A stretch of DNA of 64,000 nt from Hyaloraphidium curvatum. Taxonomy: Eukaryota > Monoblepharomycota > Hyaloraphidiomycetes > Hyaloraphidiales > Hyaloraphidiaceae. Every line of letters starts with the position of its first letter. Positions within the stretch are counted from its first letter, which is position 1. Below are positions 28,721 to 38,471 of the stretch, piece by piece. The position numbers and the translations under genes are program-made. The stretch lies in assembly GCA_025558095.1 (NCBI GenBank), contig JAIVFI010000009.1, positions 186,001 to 250,000 of the forward strand, in the 5' to 3' direction. Under the pieces are notes generated by a model. It did no database searches, was not told the origin of the DNA, and was given only the letters and a program-made list of their open reading frames with translations.

Positions 28721-29278
28721 GGTTTGCGCTGTTCGGGCAGGCAGTTGGCAGTGTTTGGTTTGGAACCGCAGGATGACTCGTCGTCCAGGGACATTTGGTC
28801 GGACCTTGATCCCGCTTTCCAAACGCGGAACCGCGGTCTGCGATGCATGCCCTCGCCTCGGCGCGGGTCGGAGCGAGATTCACGGTGGCCAAGGTGCCGC
28901 CGCGCCGCGCATCGGCCGGCAACCTGCGCGGGCGCGGCCGGGGGGATTTTCGGAAGGATGGGATGTGGACGTCATTTCGAGGGCTCGCGGGGGTCGACGT
29001 TGCCCTTGCCAGACCCGGAAGTCCCCGCTCCGATGCATCGACCTGCCGACAATTTGGAGGCGAGCGGGCCCGCGTTCGCGGTTGTTTGCGTCCCGGGGGT
29101 CGCAGGGTGCGCCGTCCGGCCGGCCTCCGGACCGTCCGACGGAATTCCGGTCCCCCACACTCGCGATAGCCCGTTCCGCCTTCCTCCCGTTCTCGAGCCC
29201 CTTGTTCCGGGCCACGTTACGAAACACATGCACTCCTTTTTGCGTCCCCATCCACCCAGCTAACGCGCAAGGCGCGCT
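28721..29278. other. Intergenic region
   Basis: About 560 bp between the family member 1 start and its broken copy. Two short minus-strand frames are present but carry no recognisable motif. No repeats found by eye. Confidence 0.3.
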
Positions 29279-29692
29279 TCAGGGGGCGAATCCACCACCA
29301 ACGATCCGTGCCACACACGGAGGGTCCACCGGGCAGCACCCCGGAAGAACGGCACAAAGTGGCCTCGGCGGCATCAGGGAGGCGGGACGGGCTGCCATGT
29401 TTGCGCCGTCAGCCCCGCGCGGGAACGCGGCCAGCATCGTTCCACCCACCGTGTACCCCACCCTCCCCGTCGCGGTGAACGTGTACGCCGTCGGAGTGAC
29501 CGGCGCATCTCCCGCCGCGTTCGTGGCTAGCACCGTGAAGGTGGCGGTGGGGGTCCCCGACCCTGTCGTCGTGGCGGAGTAGCTGACGAAAGCTACCAGG
29601 TCGGCCGTGGACCCCGCCGGGATGACCGAGGGAGTGGTGGTGACGATCTTCCGTAGCTTTGGAGCTAACCAACACGCGTCCGCGCATTTCAC
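29279..29692 (-). pseudogene. Truncated copy of the secreted beta-sandwich family
   Basis: The minus-strand frame repeats the C-terminal domain of the 27849-28720 gene: VIPAGSTADLVAFVSYSATT and FTVLATNAAGDAPVTPTAYT, with FTATGRVGYT following. DNA similarity is high over about 200 nt (29450-29650 against 28050-28250). The signal peptide, Cys-rich start and first beta strands are missing, and no upstream exon was found, so it is most likely a partial tandem duplication that is no longer a gene. Confidence 0.6.
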
Positions 29693-29739
29693 GTCAGATG
29701 CCGGTGGAATGCGCTGGCGACGGGGATCCCTAGCCCAGC

Positions 29740-30009
29740 TACTACGAGGCCGTGAAGCACGAAGGCCAGCTGGGCCCCTGCTACGAGACGGTCCTCAAAG
29801 CATACAACAAAGTTCATACGCTGCAGCGGCAGTCTCTCGGGCGTGTGCTTCGTCTGCTCCAGGACTTTTCCCATGGACGAGGTGCAGAGATGCTCACGCT
29901 GCAAAACCGGGAAGTACTGCGGCCAGGAGTGCCAGAAGAAGGCCTGGCCGACGCACAAGAAAATGTGTTTCCCCTGGCAGAAGCCTTCCGCGCTCGGCTC
30001 TTCCTAGAC
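29740..30009 (+). pseudogene. MYND zinc-finger fragment
   Basis: One frame gives YYEAVKHEGQLGPCYETVLK from 29740, directly after a possible acceptor (CCCAG). One base out of phase, from about 29843, a complete MYND finger follows: VCFVCSRTFPMDEVQRCSRC, then KTGKYCGQECQKKAWPTHK and KMCFPWQ, with a stop at 30009. All eight Cys/His ligands (C-x2-C, C-x2-C, C-x3-C, H-x3-C) are present. No ATG or upstream exon joins the two parts in frame, so this is a fragment or needs one corrected base. MYND fingers bind proline-rich peptides. Confidence 0.55.
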
Positions 30010-30283
30010 TTCGATTGAGCACCCACTTGTACTCTTCAACTTACGGCTTTTGGCCAAAGAGATACGTTTTGTGCACTGATCTGTACTCTCTCGCTCATTT
30101 GCTCTTCCGCCGACCGCGGCTTTTTGTTCTTTGTCATTGGAGTTCTGGATGCAGCCAGGGGAACTGGGCGAGTGGCACAGCCAGACTGCGGAATCTCGAA
30201 ACTCCGCGTGCCTCCCAAGCAGTGCAGCGGACCTCGAGCGCCGGGAGACGCGGGCAGCACGTGTCATTGCCCGCGAGCTGCCG

Positions 30284-31684
30284 ATGCTGCGCGCGTTTCG
30301 CCCGGCCATGAAGCCCGTCGCCGAGATTTCCGCCGACCTCTGCCGCCTCATCGGGCTGCCCGACCCCGCGCCGCTCGCCGTCGCCGGGCACGAACCCGTC
30401 CATCCCTCGTCGTTCCGCGTCGATGCCGCCGCCGCCGCGTCGATCGGTGCGGCGGCAGCCGCCGCCGAGGCCGTCTGGAGACACCGCACCAGGGAGCGCC
30501 GCGCCGTGTCGGTCGATCTGCGGCACGCCGCCGCCGAGTTCCGCAGCGAGCGGCTGATCACGCTCGCCGGCAAGCCGCCGCCCGACCCGTGGGACCCTCT
30601 CGCGGGCGCGTACCGCACGGCGGACGGCTGGGTGCGCGTGCACACCAACTTCCCGCACCACCGCGCCGGCATACTCCGCCTGCTTGACCTGCCGGACACC
30701 GCAAAGAGGGACGACGTGGCGGCCGCTTTGCTCGCTCGCAAGGCGGAAGAGTTCGAAACTGCAGCGGCCGACGCCGGGATGTGCGTCGCCGCCTACCGGA
30801 CCCACGAGCAGTGGCTCTCCGCGCCGCAATCCCAAGCCCAGCACGCCCAAACCCCGATCCTCATTACCCCGATCGCACCTTCACCTCCGCTCCCCTTCTC
30901 TGCCAACCCCACGCGCCCCCTCTCCGGCCTGCGCGTCCTGGACCTCACCCGTATCATCGCCGGACCCGTCGCCGCCCGCACTCTCGCAGCCCACGGCGCC
31001 TCGGTGCTCTCTGTCACCTCCCCGCACCTCCCAAACATACCCTCGCTCCTTCCCGACACCAACCGCGGCAAACGTGCCTGCCACATCGACCTCGAGACCC
31101 CCGAGGACACCGAGAAGCTAAAGGACCTGGTCCGCGAGGCGGACGTCTTTCTTCAGTCGTACCGCCCTGGCTCCCTCTCCTCGCGCGGCTTCTCCCCAGA
31201 GTCGCTGGCCGCCCTCAAGCCTGGCATCGTCGTCGCGCAGCTCTCCGCCTACGCCCCCGGCGGACCGTGGGAGCACCGCCGCGGGTTCGATTCTCTTGTT
31301 CAGACCGCGACGGGGATCAACGCCGACGAGGCTGCGGCGTTCGGCTCCGACGCGCCGAGGCCGCTGCCGTGCCAGGCGCTGGACCACGGCGCGGGGCAGC
31401 TGCTCGCGCTCGGAATCGCCGCGGCGAAGCTGCGGCAGGCAACGGAGGGGGGCAGCTGGCTGGTGCGGGTGTCCCTGCAGGGCACGGCTGAGTGGCTGAA
31501 GTCGCTGGGGAGGATCGAAGGGATGAGGTTGGAGCTGCCGGGGTTCGGGGACCTGATGGAGGGCGGCGGAAGGCACGGCGGGGAGGAGATCGCGGGGGTG
31601 AGGCACGCGGGTGTCGTGGAGGGGATGGATGCTTCGCTGGGGGATGCGGGGGTGCCGGGGGAGCAGGCAGCGGAGTGGTGGTGA
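30284..31684 (+). CDS. CoA-transferase family III (CaiB/BaiF) protein
   Basis: Single exon; the frame is open from 30131 but the ATG at 30284 gives a 466-residue protein and fits the family start (PVAEISADLCRLIGLPD). Type III CoA-transferases move CoA between carboxylic acids through an enzyme-bound anhydride. Seen: LSGLRVLDLTRIIAGPVAAR, VDVFLQSYRPGSL-like segment (ADVFLQSYRPGSLSSRGF), and QLSAYAPGGPWEHRRGFDSL, all hallmark blocks of the second half; the first half is an inactive-looking duplicate of the fold as in fungal relatives. Substrates not predictable. The last 50 residues are Gly/Glu-rich. Confidence 0.85.
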   Translation: MLRAFRPAMKPVAEISADLCRLIGLPDPAPLAVAGHEPVHPSSFRVDAAAAASIGAAAAAAEAVWRHRTRERRAVSVDLRHAAAEFRSERLITLAGKPPPDPWDPLAGAYRTADGWVRVHTNFPHHRAGILRLLDLPDTAKRDDVAAALLARKAEEFETAAADAGMCVAAYRTHEQWLSAPQSQAQHAQTPILITPIAPSPPLPFSANPTRPLSGLRVLDLTRIIAGPVAARTLAAHGASVLSVTSPHLPNIPSLLPDTNRGKRACHIDLETPEDTEKLKDLVREADVFLQSYRPGSLSSRGFSPESLAALKPGIVVAQLSAYAPGGPWEHRRGFDSLVQTATGINADEAAAFGSDAPRPLPCQALDHGAGQLLALGIAAAKLRQATEGGSWLVRVSLQGTAEWLKSLGRIEGMRLELPGFGDLMEGGGRHGGEEIAGVRHAGVVEGMDASLGDAGVPGEQAAEWW

Positions 31685-32124
31685 AGTGGTTGCGTCGCAT
31701 TAGGCGAGGACATAAAAGTGCGCATGAAGTTTACAGTGCCAAATGGCGGAATTGCCCCCTTCACGACATCGAGGACCTTAACCAGCATGTCCAGCGGCGT
31801 ACTCGGCCCCTGTTTTGAGGCCCCTGCGGCGTGGTGCGCTTTGAGGGATGGGAATCCCATCGCCGCGGCATTGGTACCGTGTGCGTCGCAACCCAACTCT
31901 CACCGTTCGACAGTGCTTGGCAATCGATTGTGTGGCAGAGGCACCGACGGCGTTTCCATGGTGCACTTATGCATTGGCGACCGCCGCGTCTGCGTCGGGG
32001 AGATTTCGAGCATGCATCAGCCGCCGCCGCTTGAGTCAGAGCCCCGCCCGACCGCCCGAGCTCAGGGACAAGGACACAGGTCCACCAAAAAACCCGAAGT
32101 CCGCGACCGAACAGTGCCGCCACG
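31685..32124. promoter_or_regulatory. Intergenic region
   Basis: 440 bp between two plus-strand genes. The minus strand has a short open frame (MGFPSLKAHHAAGASKQG and on) whose text is less biased than most shadow frames, but no similarity or splice support was found. Otherwise nothing recognised. Confidence 0.3.
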
Positions 32125-33068
32125 ATGAAGCTCCTCGCGCTCTTTCTGCTTGCCGCGGCTACCGCCGCCGCGGCGCCCAGTGCTTCCGCCGCGCCGTCGG
32201 TTCCCGCACATTCACCCCGCGCCATGCCGCACCCTGACGTCCACCGTCGTCCAGGGCCGCCAACACCGCCGTAGTATACCGCCGCAGCTGCAGCGAGTGC
32301 GCCGACGACGCCGGCACGTACTGGTGGGCGTCCCCGGCCCGGCGCTGGGCAGGATCACCGGCTGACTCACGGCCGCAGCGAGTACAACTACCCCGGTTCG
32401 CCCGAGGGTGCCGTCGCCTGCATCAGATATGGCGCCGCGTCAGCCCGTGCGCTGTACAGGCGCTACGAGCCCGCCGTGTGCCCCCAGGATACCTACGTGC
32501 GGGCCAACTTCGTCGGAACTTATTGGGCCGCGGTGGACGGAGAAAGCTACTCCGGAGCTGGATCCGCTGCGGTGGTTTTCACCACCGGGCCTTCGATCGA
32601 CCCGTGCAGTAAGGTGTGGCGATGGAGGCCTGACATGGCTCTCGGGGCTGACTGATCCGGCGATAGATCACCCTCTTCGTCGCGACGTACCAAAACACGG
32701 GAACCGTCGGCTCCTCCGTGACCTTCGACCTCGATCTCCGCGGCGTCTCTGGGGGCCTACCCTCGTCCGCGCTGCTCGCCTCCGACTCGGTCTCCTTCAC
32801 CTCCAAAGCGCTCGAGCATCTGCTGGTCACCAAGGACAAGATCCCGAACATCGCGGGCTTCGCGATCTCGCCCTCCACACGGTACTCTCTCGTGATGTAC
32901 AACCTCAAGGTCGGCGGATCGCCGAGCACGGAGGTCTCGGTGCTCCGCAACGACACGGCGGACCCTGCGGGGCACACCCTGCTCACTCAGGGGTACAACA
33001 CCGTCTCGTACGTCAAGGACGGTGCAATCTATCCGGGCTCCATCGCCCTCTCTTTCGGCAACTATTGA
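32125..33068 (+). CDS. Secreted Cys-rich/beta protein (family member 2)
   Basis: Exons 32125-32195, 32255-32323, 32379-32613 and 32667-33068 (introns 59, 55 and 53 nt) encode 258 residues. Signal peptide: LLALFLLAAATAAAAPSASA. The mature start RRSCSECADDAGTYCEYNYP, GSPEGAVACIRY and LYRRYEP match family member 1; the Cys codon before EYNYP is created by splicing at the same relative point as in member 1. The C-terminal half (AGFAISPSTRYSLVMYNLKV, then YNTVSYVKDGAIYPGSIALS) is beta-rich but unlike that of member 1, so only the N-terminal module is shared. Extracellular role unknown. Confidence 0.6.
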
Positions 33069-33473
33069 TTTGTTGGAAGCGTTGGGATAACGGCGCCGTA
33101 ACGTGGAAAGTGTTTCTATTTCAATGGCGTCGTTCGCTGCTTCACGACTTTCTTCAAGCTCCATCCTCCTCTTTTTCGTTTATCGACTGCTTGGATTCTC
33201 CGTCGGGGCGAAGCTAGAATATTGTATGGCACAAGGCTCGTTTTCCAATAAGGCAACTATCCCCCGATCGCCATTGTTGATACTCCCAAGCCCACGACGT
33301 GCTTTCCTCCACTAAAATGATGCGGGACAACCTTATTTAATGAGTCTTGCTTTCGAAGTTAGCAGTTTGCGGCGCGCCCGAACGAGAACGCCGCGGTCCT
33401 CCTGTCAGAGCAGCCGAAAAGGCGCAGCTGCGATTTGTTCTAATTCGATGGGACATGAGGTGAGCAATGAAGT
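33069..33473. other. Convergent intergenic region
   Basis: About 405 bp between two genes ending towards each other. It is less GC-rich (TTATTTAATGAG near 33330) and should hold both 3' ends. No other feature recognised. Confidence 0.3.
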
Positions 33474-35149
33474 TCAAGCCGCAATGTCCACACCCACGTC
33501 GAGGCCAATGCACTGTCCGTTAGCAGCGCGAAGGCGGTAGCTGGATCCAATGCCGACGACGGTGAACTGCTGGAAGTTGGCGTTGGTGATCCTGCGAAGC
33601 GATCCGGAGTCAGATCGAGAATGCTCTGTGCGTGGCAAAGTTCAGTCCATTACCAGTTTGCCGTGAGCGACGACTTGGACTGCGCCAGGCAGTTTGACGC
33701 ATAGATGTAGGGGATTGCTGGCGATTGTGTTGGCCCCATGAGGAGGCGTCCTGATATTCTCAACAGCCGCGGTCCTGTGCACAACTCACCGTTCTTGGCC
33801 ACATCGACGGACATGCAAAGCTGCCGCTGGCCGTTCTTGGCGCAGCTCCGAAGCGCGACCGTGCTTCCAGCGGTCACCGGCACCTTGACGCCGTTCCTGA
33901 CGGCGTTCCACGTGGTGCCCCCCGAGGCGACGAGTCCACAGGCGGTGTCCCCGGATGTGCAACGAACTTGAACTGGACGCGGCTGGTTGGTGCGGGCCCT
34001 GTTGGTGACGGAGAGGACGAAGGAGCCGGGAGCAATCGGCCTGCGGAATAGTGGCACGGAGTCAGCGGCTGAACGGCGTGAAGCGCAAGCACATGCACAG
34101 CCAAACCTTGCTGTGGTCTTGATCGGCCTCTTGGTAGTGGTTCGGACGATCCGCTGGGTCGTCTTCACGGGGGGGGGGGTGGTAGTGGAAGGCTTCGCCG
34201 GCGGCGGGTTGCTGTCAATGATCCCCCGGATCCACGAGGTGAAGTAGCTGACGCGGGCCGTGCCGAACCAGTTGATTGGATTGCCGCAGGGCGGATTGCC
34301 TTGTACGAAGCTGTTTGCCCCCACGAGCACGGGAGATCCGCCGACTTCGATGACGAGCGGCCCGCCCGAGTCCCCGTCGCAGAGGTCCCTCCCCGGGCCG
34401 GCATTGGAACACAGAACATACGCTGCCTGGTTTTCGCAATCCGCGTTGGCCATGGTGTTGGATGTCATTTGCTGAAGAATCTGTGCCCTGAGACGACAAT
34501 ATAAGACATGCGAGGATGGGGTGGGCAAATACACTTGCTTCCGGGTAAGGACCCTCCCTGTAAACTTGCGTGCTACCCCAGCCCATGGAAAACGCCAGGG
34601 TCCCGGGCGCCGGGATGTTGGCATCAGTGTTGATGGCAGCATAGACTGCCGGCTTGCCCCCGGAGTAGCTCGGAGGATCCAGGACCAAGACCGCGAGATC
34701 GTACGCGAGCGTGTTGTTGTCGTACTGGGGATGCACGTTGACGGATTTGACGGGGTAGTCTGTGCCGCCTTCCTCGCGCGTGCTCTTGGAATTGTTGAGG
34801 CGGTACGTGGACACCATTAGCCCGGCGGGGTCGTCCGCCGCCGCGCCATCGTGGACGCAGTGGGCGGCGGTGATGGCAACGTTCTCGAGGACCAGCACGG
34901 CTGCGGCGCAATCGTGGGGAGACCGATGGGAGACTTTCCGGTCCGCGACACACCTCCGCAACCGTTCCAGGCGCCGTTCCTCTGAAATATGCCCGAGAAC
35001 CAAGGGTAGGCATCCGTGGAAGTCACATTGGTGCCGCCCACAATGGAAGGGTTGTGCGGCCCTGCGTTTCCGACGCCGTCGGACGCGAGAGCGACGAGAG
35101 GAGCGAGCGCAAAGATGAGCGTCGCAACGACTGCCATCGAGCCACGCAT
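33474..35149 (-). CDS. Secreted trypsin-like serine protease with Thr/Pro linker and C-terminal domain
   Basis: Six exons (35149-34954, 34900-34566, 34480-34107, 34040-33790, 33717-33654, 33591-33474) sum to 445 residues. Signal peptide: VVATLIFALAPLVALA. The activation site is IVGGTNVTSTDAYPW; His is in ITAAHC, Asp in YDLAVLVLD, Ser in CDGDSGGPLVIEVGG, so the S1 triad is complete. A Thr/Pro/Lys linker (PPPVKTTQRIVRTTTKRP) leads to a C-terminal domain with LRSCAKNGQRQLCMSVD and SYRLRAANGQCIGLDVG, which looks like a beta-trefoil-type binding module. The fourth intron (72 nt) could instead be 39 nt, both keep the frame. Inferred role: extracellular protein digestion, perhaps targeted by the end domain. 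Confidence 0.8.
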
Positions 35150-35440
35150 CCCTCCGGTAAGCGAGCAACGCGCGTGTTAGGCGGCTCAGAGCAGCACACG
35201 AAGACTAAGACGCGAAGGCGCGATGGCGACGCGAGGGCACGTTGCGGGTGGCGTTGCGTCTGGCGCGAGTGTGTCAGTTCCTCCCCAGCCCCAGCCCGGC
35301 GCTGTCGGACTCCACCAGCCCCGATCAAACTGAGTGTAGGAAGCCTCTGGTTTCCCCCTTTGGCAACGAGAGGACAGAACCGTTGCATCAAGCAGATGCA
35401 GCATCCAATCGCATCCCATACACCTCCCTGCACCGGCGCT

Positions 35441-37021
35441 CTAACCGCGTTTGGCCACCTTTTCCGCGCCGGCGTCCCCCGCCCCGACCTCGCCCTCCCC
35501 TCTCCCATCCGCCTTCGACCCCACCGCAACCCCGCCGTAAACCTCCGCCACCCACAAGCTCCCCACCTCCCACTCCCCCGTCACGTTCCACTCCCACCCC
35601 TGCACCTCCCTCCTCCCCTTCCTCCCCGCCTTCTCCGCCAAGCCCCGGAACGCAAACACCGTCGCCCTGTGAGCGCGCAGGAACCCCTCGAGCAGCGCGC
35701 GGTGGTACCGCAGGTACGCGGGGGTGAGCTTCGAGTTCAGCACGACGGTGCCCCATTCCAGGTCCGGCGCGGAGGAGGCGATCACCACCGCGTCCTTGAG
35801 GTTCTGCAGCGCGAGGTTGACCCTCAGCTCGGTCCCCGGCCCCCCGGGCAGTTCGAGCACCGGCCGCACCTCCCGCTCCCAGATCTCCCGCTCCCCGTGC
35901 TCCTCCCCCCACGGCGCGCGGAGGAGGATCTCCGACTTGTTGGTCGGGTGCGGGAAGAAGACGAGGGGGTACTGCGCGGCGATGGCGGGGGGGCAGGAGG
36001 GGAAGAATGGGGAGTAGCGGGGGTAGCGCGTGGCGCAGGGGGGGTAGGTGACGTTGGAGGCGCGGCGGTGCAGGCGGTGCGCGGGGGTTTCGGTGGAGGG
36101 AGGGGCGCCGTCCGACGGCCCCGACCCGTTCGCGGCTTCGGAGGCGACCGGAGGCTCCGAAACGGCGGCGGGCGGTTTGTCCGATTGTACGTCGGCGGGT
36201 TTTGCGTCGGAGCCGGCGGCGGGTTTCGGCTCGTCGGAGCCGGAAGAGGAGGCCGGCTTCTGCTCATGCTCCGCACCAGCCTGATCCTTCCCGGCTTCAG
36301 GACCCTCCTTCGCCGCCCCGGATGACTCCTTCTCCGGCTCGCCAGACTCTCTCTCCTTTGGCTTCTTCGCCTTCTTGCCCTTTCCCGGCAAGTCTTTCAG
36401 GACCCACGGCGGCCCCAGCCCCTCCCCGAGGATGGCCACCTCCTCCACGGCCACGAACAGCTTCCTCTTCCCCCCCACGATCCCCCTCGCGATGCAGCTC
36501 GTCGCCCTCCCCCTCCACGCGCCGATCTCGAGCACGGGGCCGGAGGAATGTCGGGCGAGGTGCAGCAGCGCGGCGCACTCACGGGCCGTGAGCCAGCCGG
36601 GCGGGATCTTCTCCATGTCCACGGCGTCGTTGAACGCGTGCTCGGCGGGGGGTGCCTCGGCGGCGACCGCGCGCAGGGGGTAGTAGGCGGTCGTTTCGCG
36701 CAAATAATGGGGAAAGTCGGGGTGGAAGCCGTCCGCGTCCGCGGGCTCCTCTGGCGGCGGGGCCGGGCACGCGGGCGGCGGCGGGCACTTTGCCGGTGGG
36801 CAGTCGGGACAAATTGGGCAAGGTGGGATGGGCGGTGGCGGAGGAGGGGGTAGAGGAGGGGGCGGCGGTGCGGGAGCGGGCGGCGCGGGGAAGACCAGAC
36901 TCTCCTTCGGCGGGAACGCGAGGAGGTACAGCACGGCCAGGAACAGCGCCGCGGTGACCGGCGACACCGGGAACCGCCGCGCAGCGCCGCCGCCGTGGCG
37001 TACGCGGTCGTCGGAGACCAT
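35441..37021 (-). CDS. Membrane-anchored class I methyltransferase-like protein
   Basis: Intron-free, 526 residues from the ATG at 37021. A signal anchor (PVTAALFLAVLYLLAFPP) is followed by a Pro-rich stem and a Cys-Pro repeat region (CPICPDCPPAKCPPPP). The core starts with GPVLEIGAWRGRATSCIARG, a motif I-like S-adenosylmethionine loop (LEIGAxxG), then KLFVAVE as a likely motif II. A Lys/Glu/Ser-rich insert of about 120 residues splits the fold before FFPHPTNKSEILLRAPWGEE and LRYHRALLEGFL. Methyltransferase activity is inferred from the loop only. A type II topology would place the domain in the secretory lumen. Confidence 0.6.
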   Translation of the reverse strand: MVSDDRVRHGGGAARRFPVSPVTAALFLAVLYLLAFPPKESLVFPAPPAPAPPPPPLPPPPPPPIPPCPICPDCPPAKCPPPPACPAPPPEEPADADGFHPDFPHYLRETTAYYPLRAVAAEAPPAEHAFNDAVDMEKIPPGWLTARECAALLHLARHSSGPVLEIGAWRGRATSCIARGIVGGKRKLFVAVEEVAILGEGLGPPWVLKDLPGKGKKAKKPKERESGEPEKESSGAAKEGPEAGKDQAGAEHEQKPASSSGSDEPKPAAGSDAKPADVQSDKPPAAVSEPPVASEAANGSGPSDGAPPSTETPAHRLHRRASNVTYPPCATRYPRYSPFFPSCPPAIAAQYPLVFFPHPTNKSEILLRAPWGEEHGEREIWEREVRPVLELPGGPGTELRVNLALQNLKDAVVIASSAPDLEWGTVVLNSKLTPAYLRYHRALLEGFLRAHRATVFAFRGLAEKAGRKGRREVQGWEWNVTGEWEVGSLWVAEVYGGVAVGSKADGRGEGEVGAGDAGAEKVAKRG

Positions 37022-37433
37022 TGCGGGGCAGGCAGAAAAGCGGTGATGCGGGTCCGCGGCGCCCCGCCCGCCACGGGTCCGCCGTCCCGCATCCGTCGTG
37101 GGCGCCAAATCTCCCGGAATTTCGGTGCATTCGGAGTGAATGGCATTCAAAATTGCTTTTCGAGACCTGAGGGCCGAGATCGCCTGGGATTCGCGGCGCG
37201 ATCGACTCGCTGGGGTGAATATGCTCTTGGGCAGCCTTTCATCCTTCACAAAGACGCCGGCGCTGGAGATCGCTAGCGGATCCATTGACGTTCTTCGTGG
37301 CGATTCCCGATCCTCAAACTCGAAAGTTTCTTTGGTTTCTGTACCTCGCCATTGCCGCAGCCGGCCGAGGGGCTAGGGTGGAAGCGAATGGCATGTTATT
37401 GAGCTAGCGTAGTTTCAGCACGGAGCCTCATCG
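37022..37433. other. Intergenic region
   Basis: About 410 bp. A 78-codon plus-strand frame at 37140-37376 (MAFKIAFRDLRAEIAWDSRR and on) has balanced composition but no relative or splice support; it is left unassigned. Confidence 0.3.
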
Positions 37434-38319
37434 CTACGGTCGTTTCATCCCCGCCAACAGATCCGCCAACGCACCCTTGAGGATCACGCCGTCCACCATC
37501 AGGTGCTTTGCCTTCACCCCGCATCGTTCCACGGCTTTGGCGGCTTTGTCGGCGTTACGCAGGCCGTCGAGGTCCAGGTATTCGACCGCGATGCTGCGGA
37601 GATTCGGGTGCAGATCTGCTTCTAGCCAAAACGACGGCATGTACTTGGCCTCCAGGCTCTGGATCGAAGGGCAATCGAGGACTGCGGACCATGCTTCCTC
37701 AAGCTCGTGCAAGATCTCGAGGCTCCCCTCGTACTCCTGGTACTCGTCTTCCACCACAACTTCGGCCGGCTCAAAGCCGGGAACCTGTGTGGCAAAGAAA
37801 GTGAACGTCGTCCAACCTCCGCTCGAAAAGCGCCTGATCAAAGGTGCGAAATCAGGGGGCAGGTTCTGCGTCAAATTGCGGCGCTGATCCTCTGATAGGG
37901 GGCCGAGTGGGTACTCTCCCGAAAAGAAGGAGAGATGGATCTTCCGGAAGGGGGGGGGGGGGCGGGGGGAGGGAAGGGAAAGGAGAGGGGAGGGGGGAGG
38001 AAGGGAGAAAGGGAAAGGGGAGGGAGGGGGAGGGGGGGTTCGGCCCCACGAGGATCTGCGCGTCCGAGCGGAGCAAGCTTGCCCTCTCTGCGAGTTGCGA
38101 AAGCAGTGAAAGCGCGTCGCTGGCGGCCGCGAGCTCGGAAATCGCGTGCCGCAGCTCGACTTCAGCATCGGGCCCGAGATGCTCGTCGCGGCGTGCCTCG
38201 GCCCGGGTGGCCTCCAGTTCGGCGGCGAGGGCCGAGAAAGACGCATCGAAATCCGAGAACAGGAGTTTGGCGCGGGCCGTCAGCGCTGCGAGCGGTTTGA
38301 GCGCGCTGGCGGGCGACAT
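37434..38319 (-). CDS. Shortened member of the coiled-coil/LRR-like family
   Basis: Exons 38319-38050 and 37940-37434 with a 109-nt intron give 258 residues. Exon 1 is a helical, Ala-rich region (LTARAKLLFSDFDASFSALA) like the N terminus of the 1080-2308 protein; exon 2 holds the leucine-rich C terminus (SIQSLEAKYMPSFWLEADLH and LRSIAVEYLDLDGL). The F-box-like middle of the longer relative is missing, so an internal deletion has been bridged by an intron made almost entirely of pyrimidines on the coding strand. Function unknown; inferred protein-protein interaction. Confidence 0.55.
37946..38038 (+). repeat. Polypurine tract inside an intron
   Basis: About 90 nt of nearly pure G/A on the plus strand, opening with a G13 run (37950-37962). 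On the minus strand it is the pyrimidine tract that fills the intron of the LRR-like gene. Confidence 0.7.
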
Positions 38320-38471
38320 TCTGTGTGACGGAGTCGGGCTGAGTCCGAGGCCGTGCCCTGGGAGACGCAGAAACTTCGGTGATTCCAATACCACGCGCAA
38401 CCGACTGGGGCGTTCGGGAAGGAGAGAGAACTGCGGTCACGTAACGCGCGGCCGCATTGCGAAGCCGCAAT

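Noticed and set aside
31722-31896. Short minus-strand frame (MGFPSLKAHHAAGASKQG and on)
   Set aside because: Balanced composition but no homologue, splice site or promoter evidence.
37140-37376. 78-codon plus-strand frame between two minus-strand genes
   Set aside because: Looks protein-like in places, but nothing supports expression or relatedness; could also be a 5' untranslated region of the minus-strand gene.
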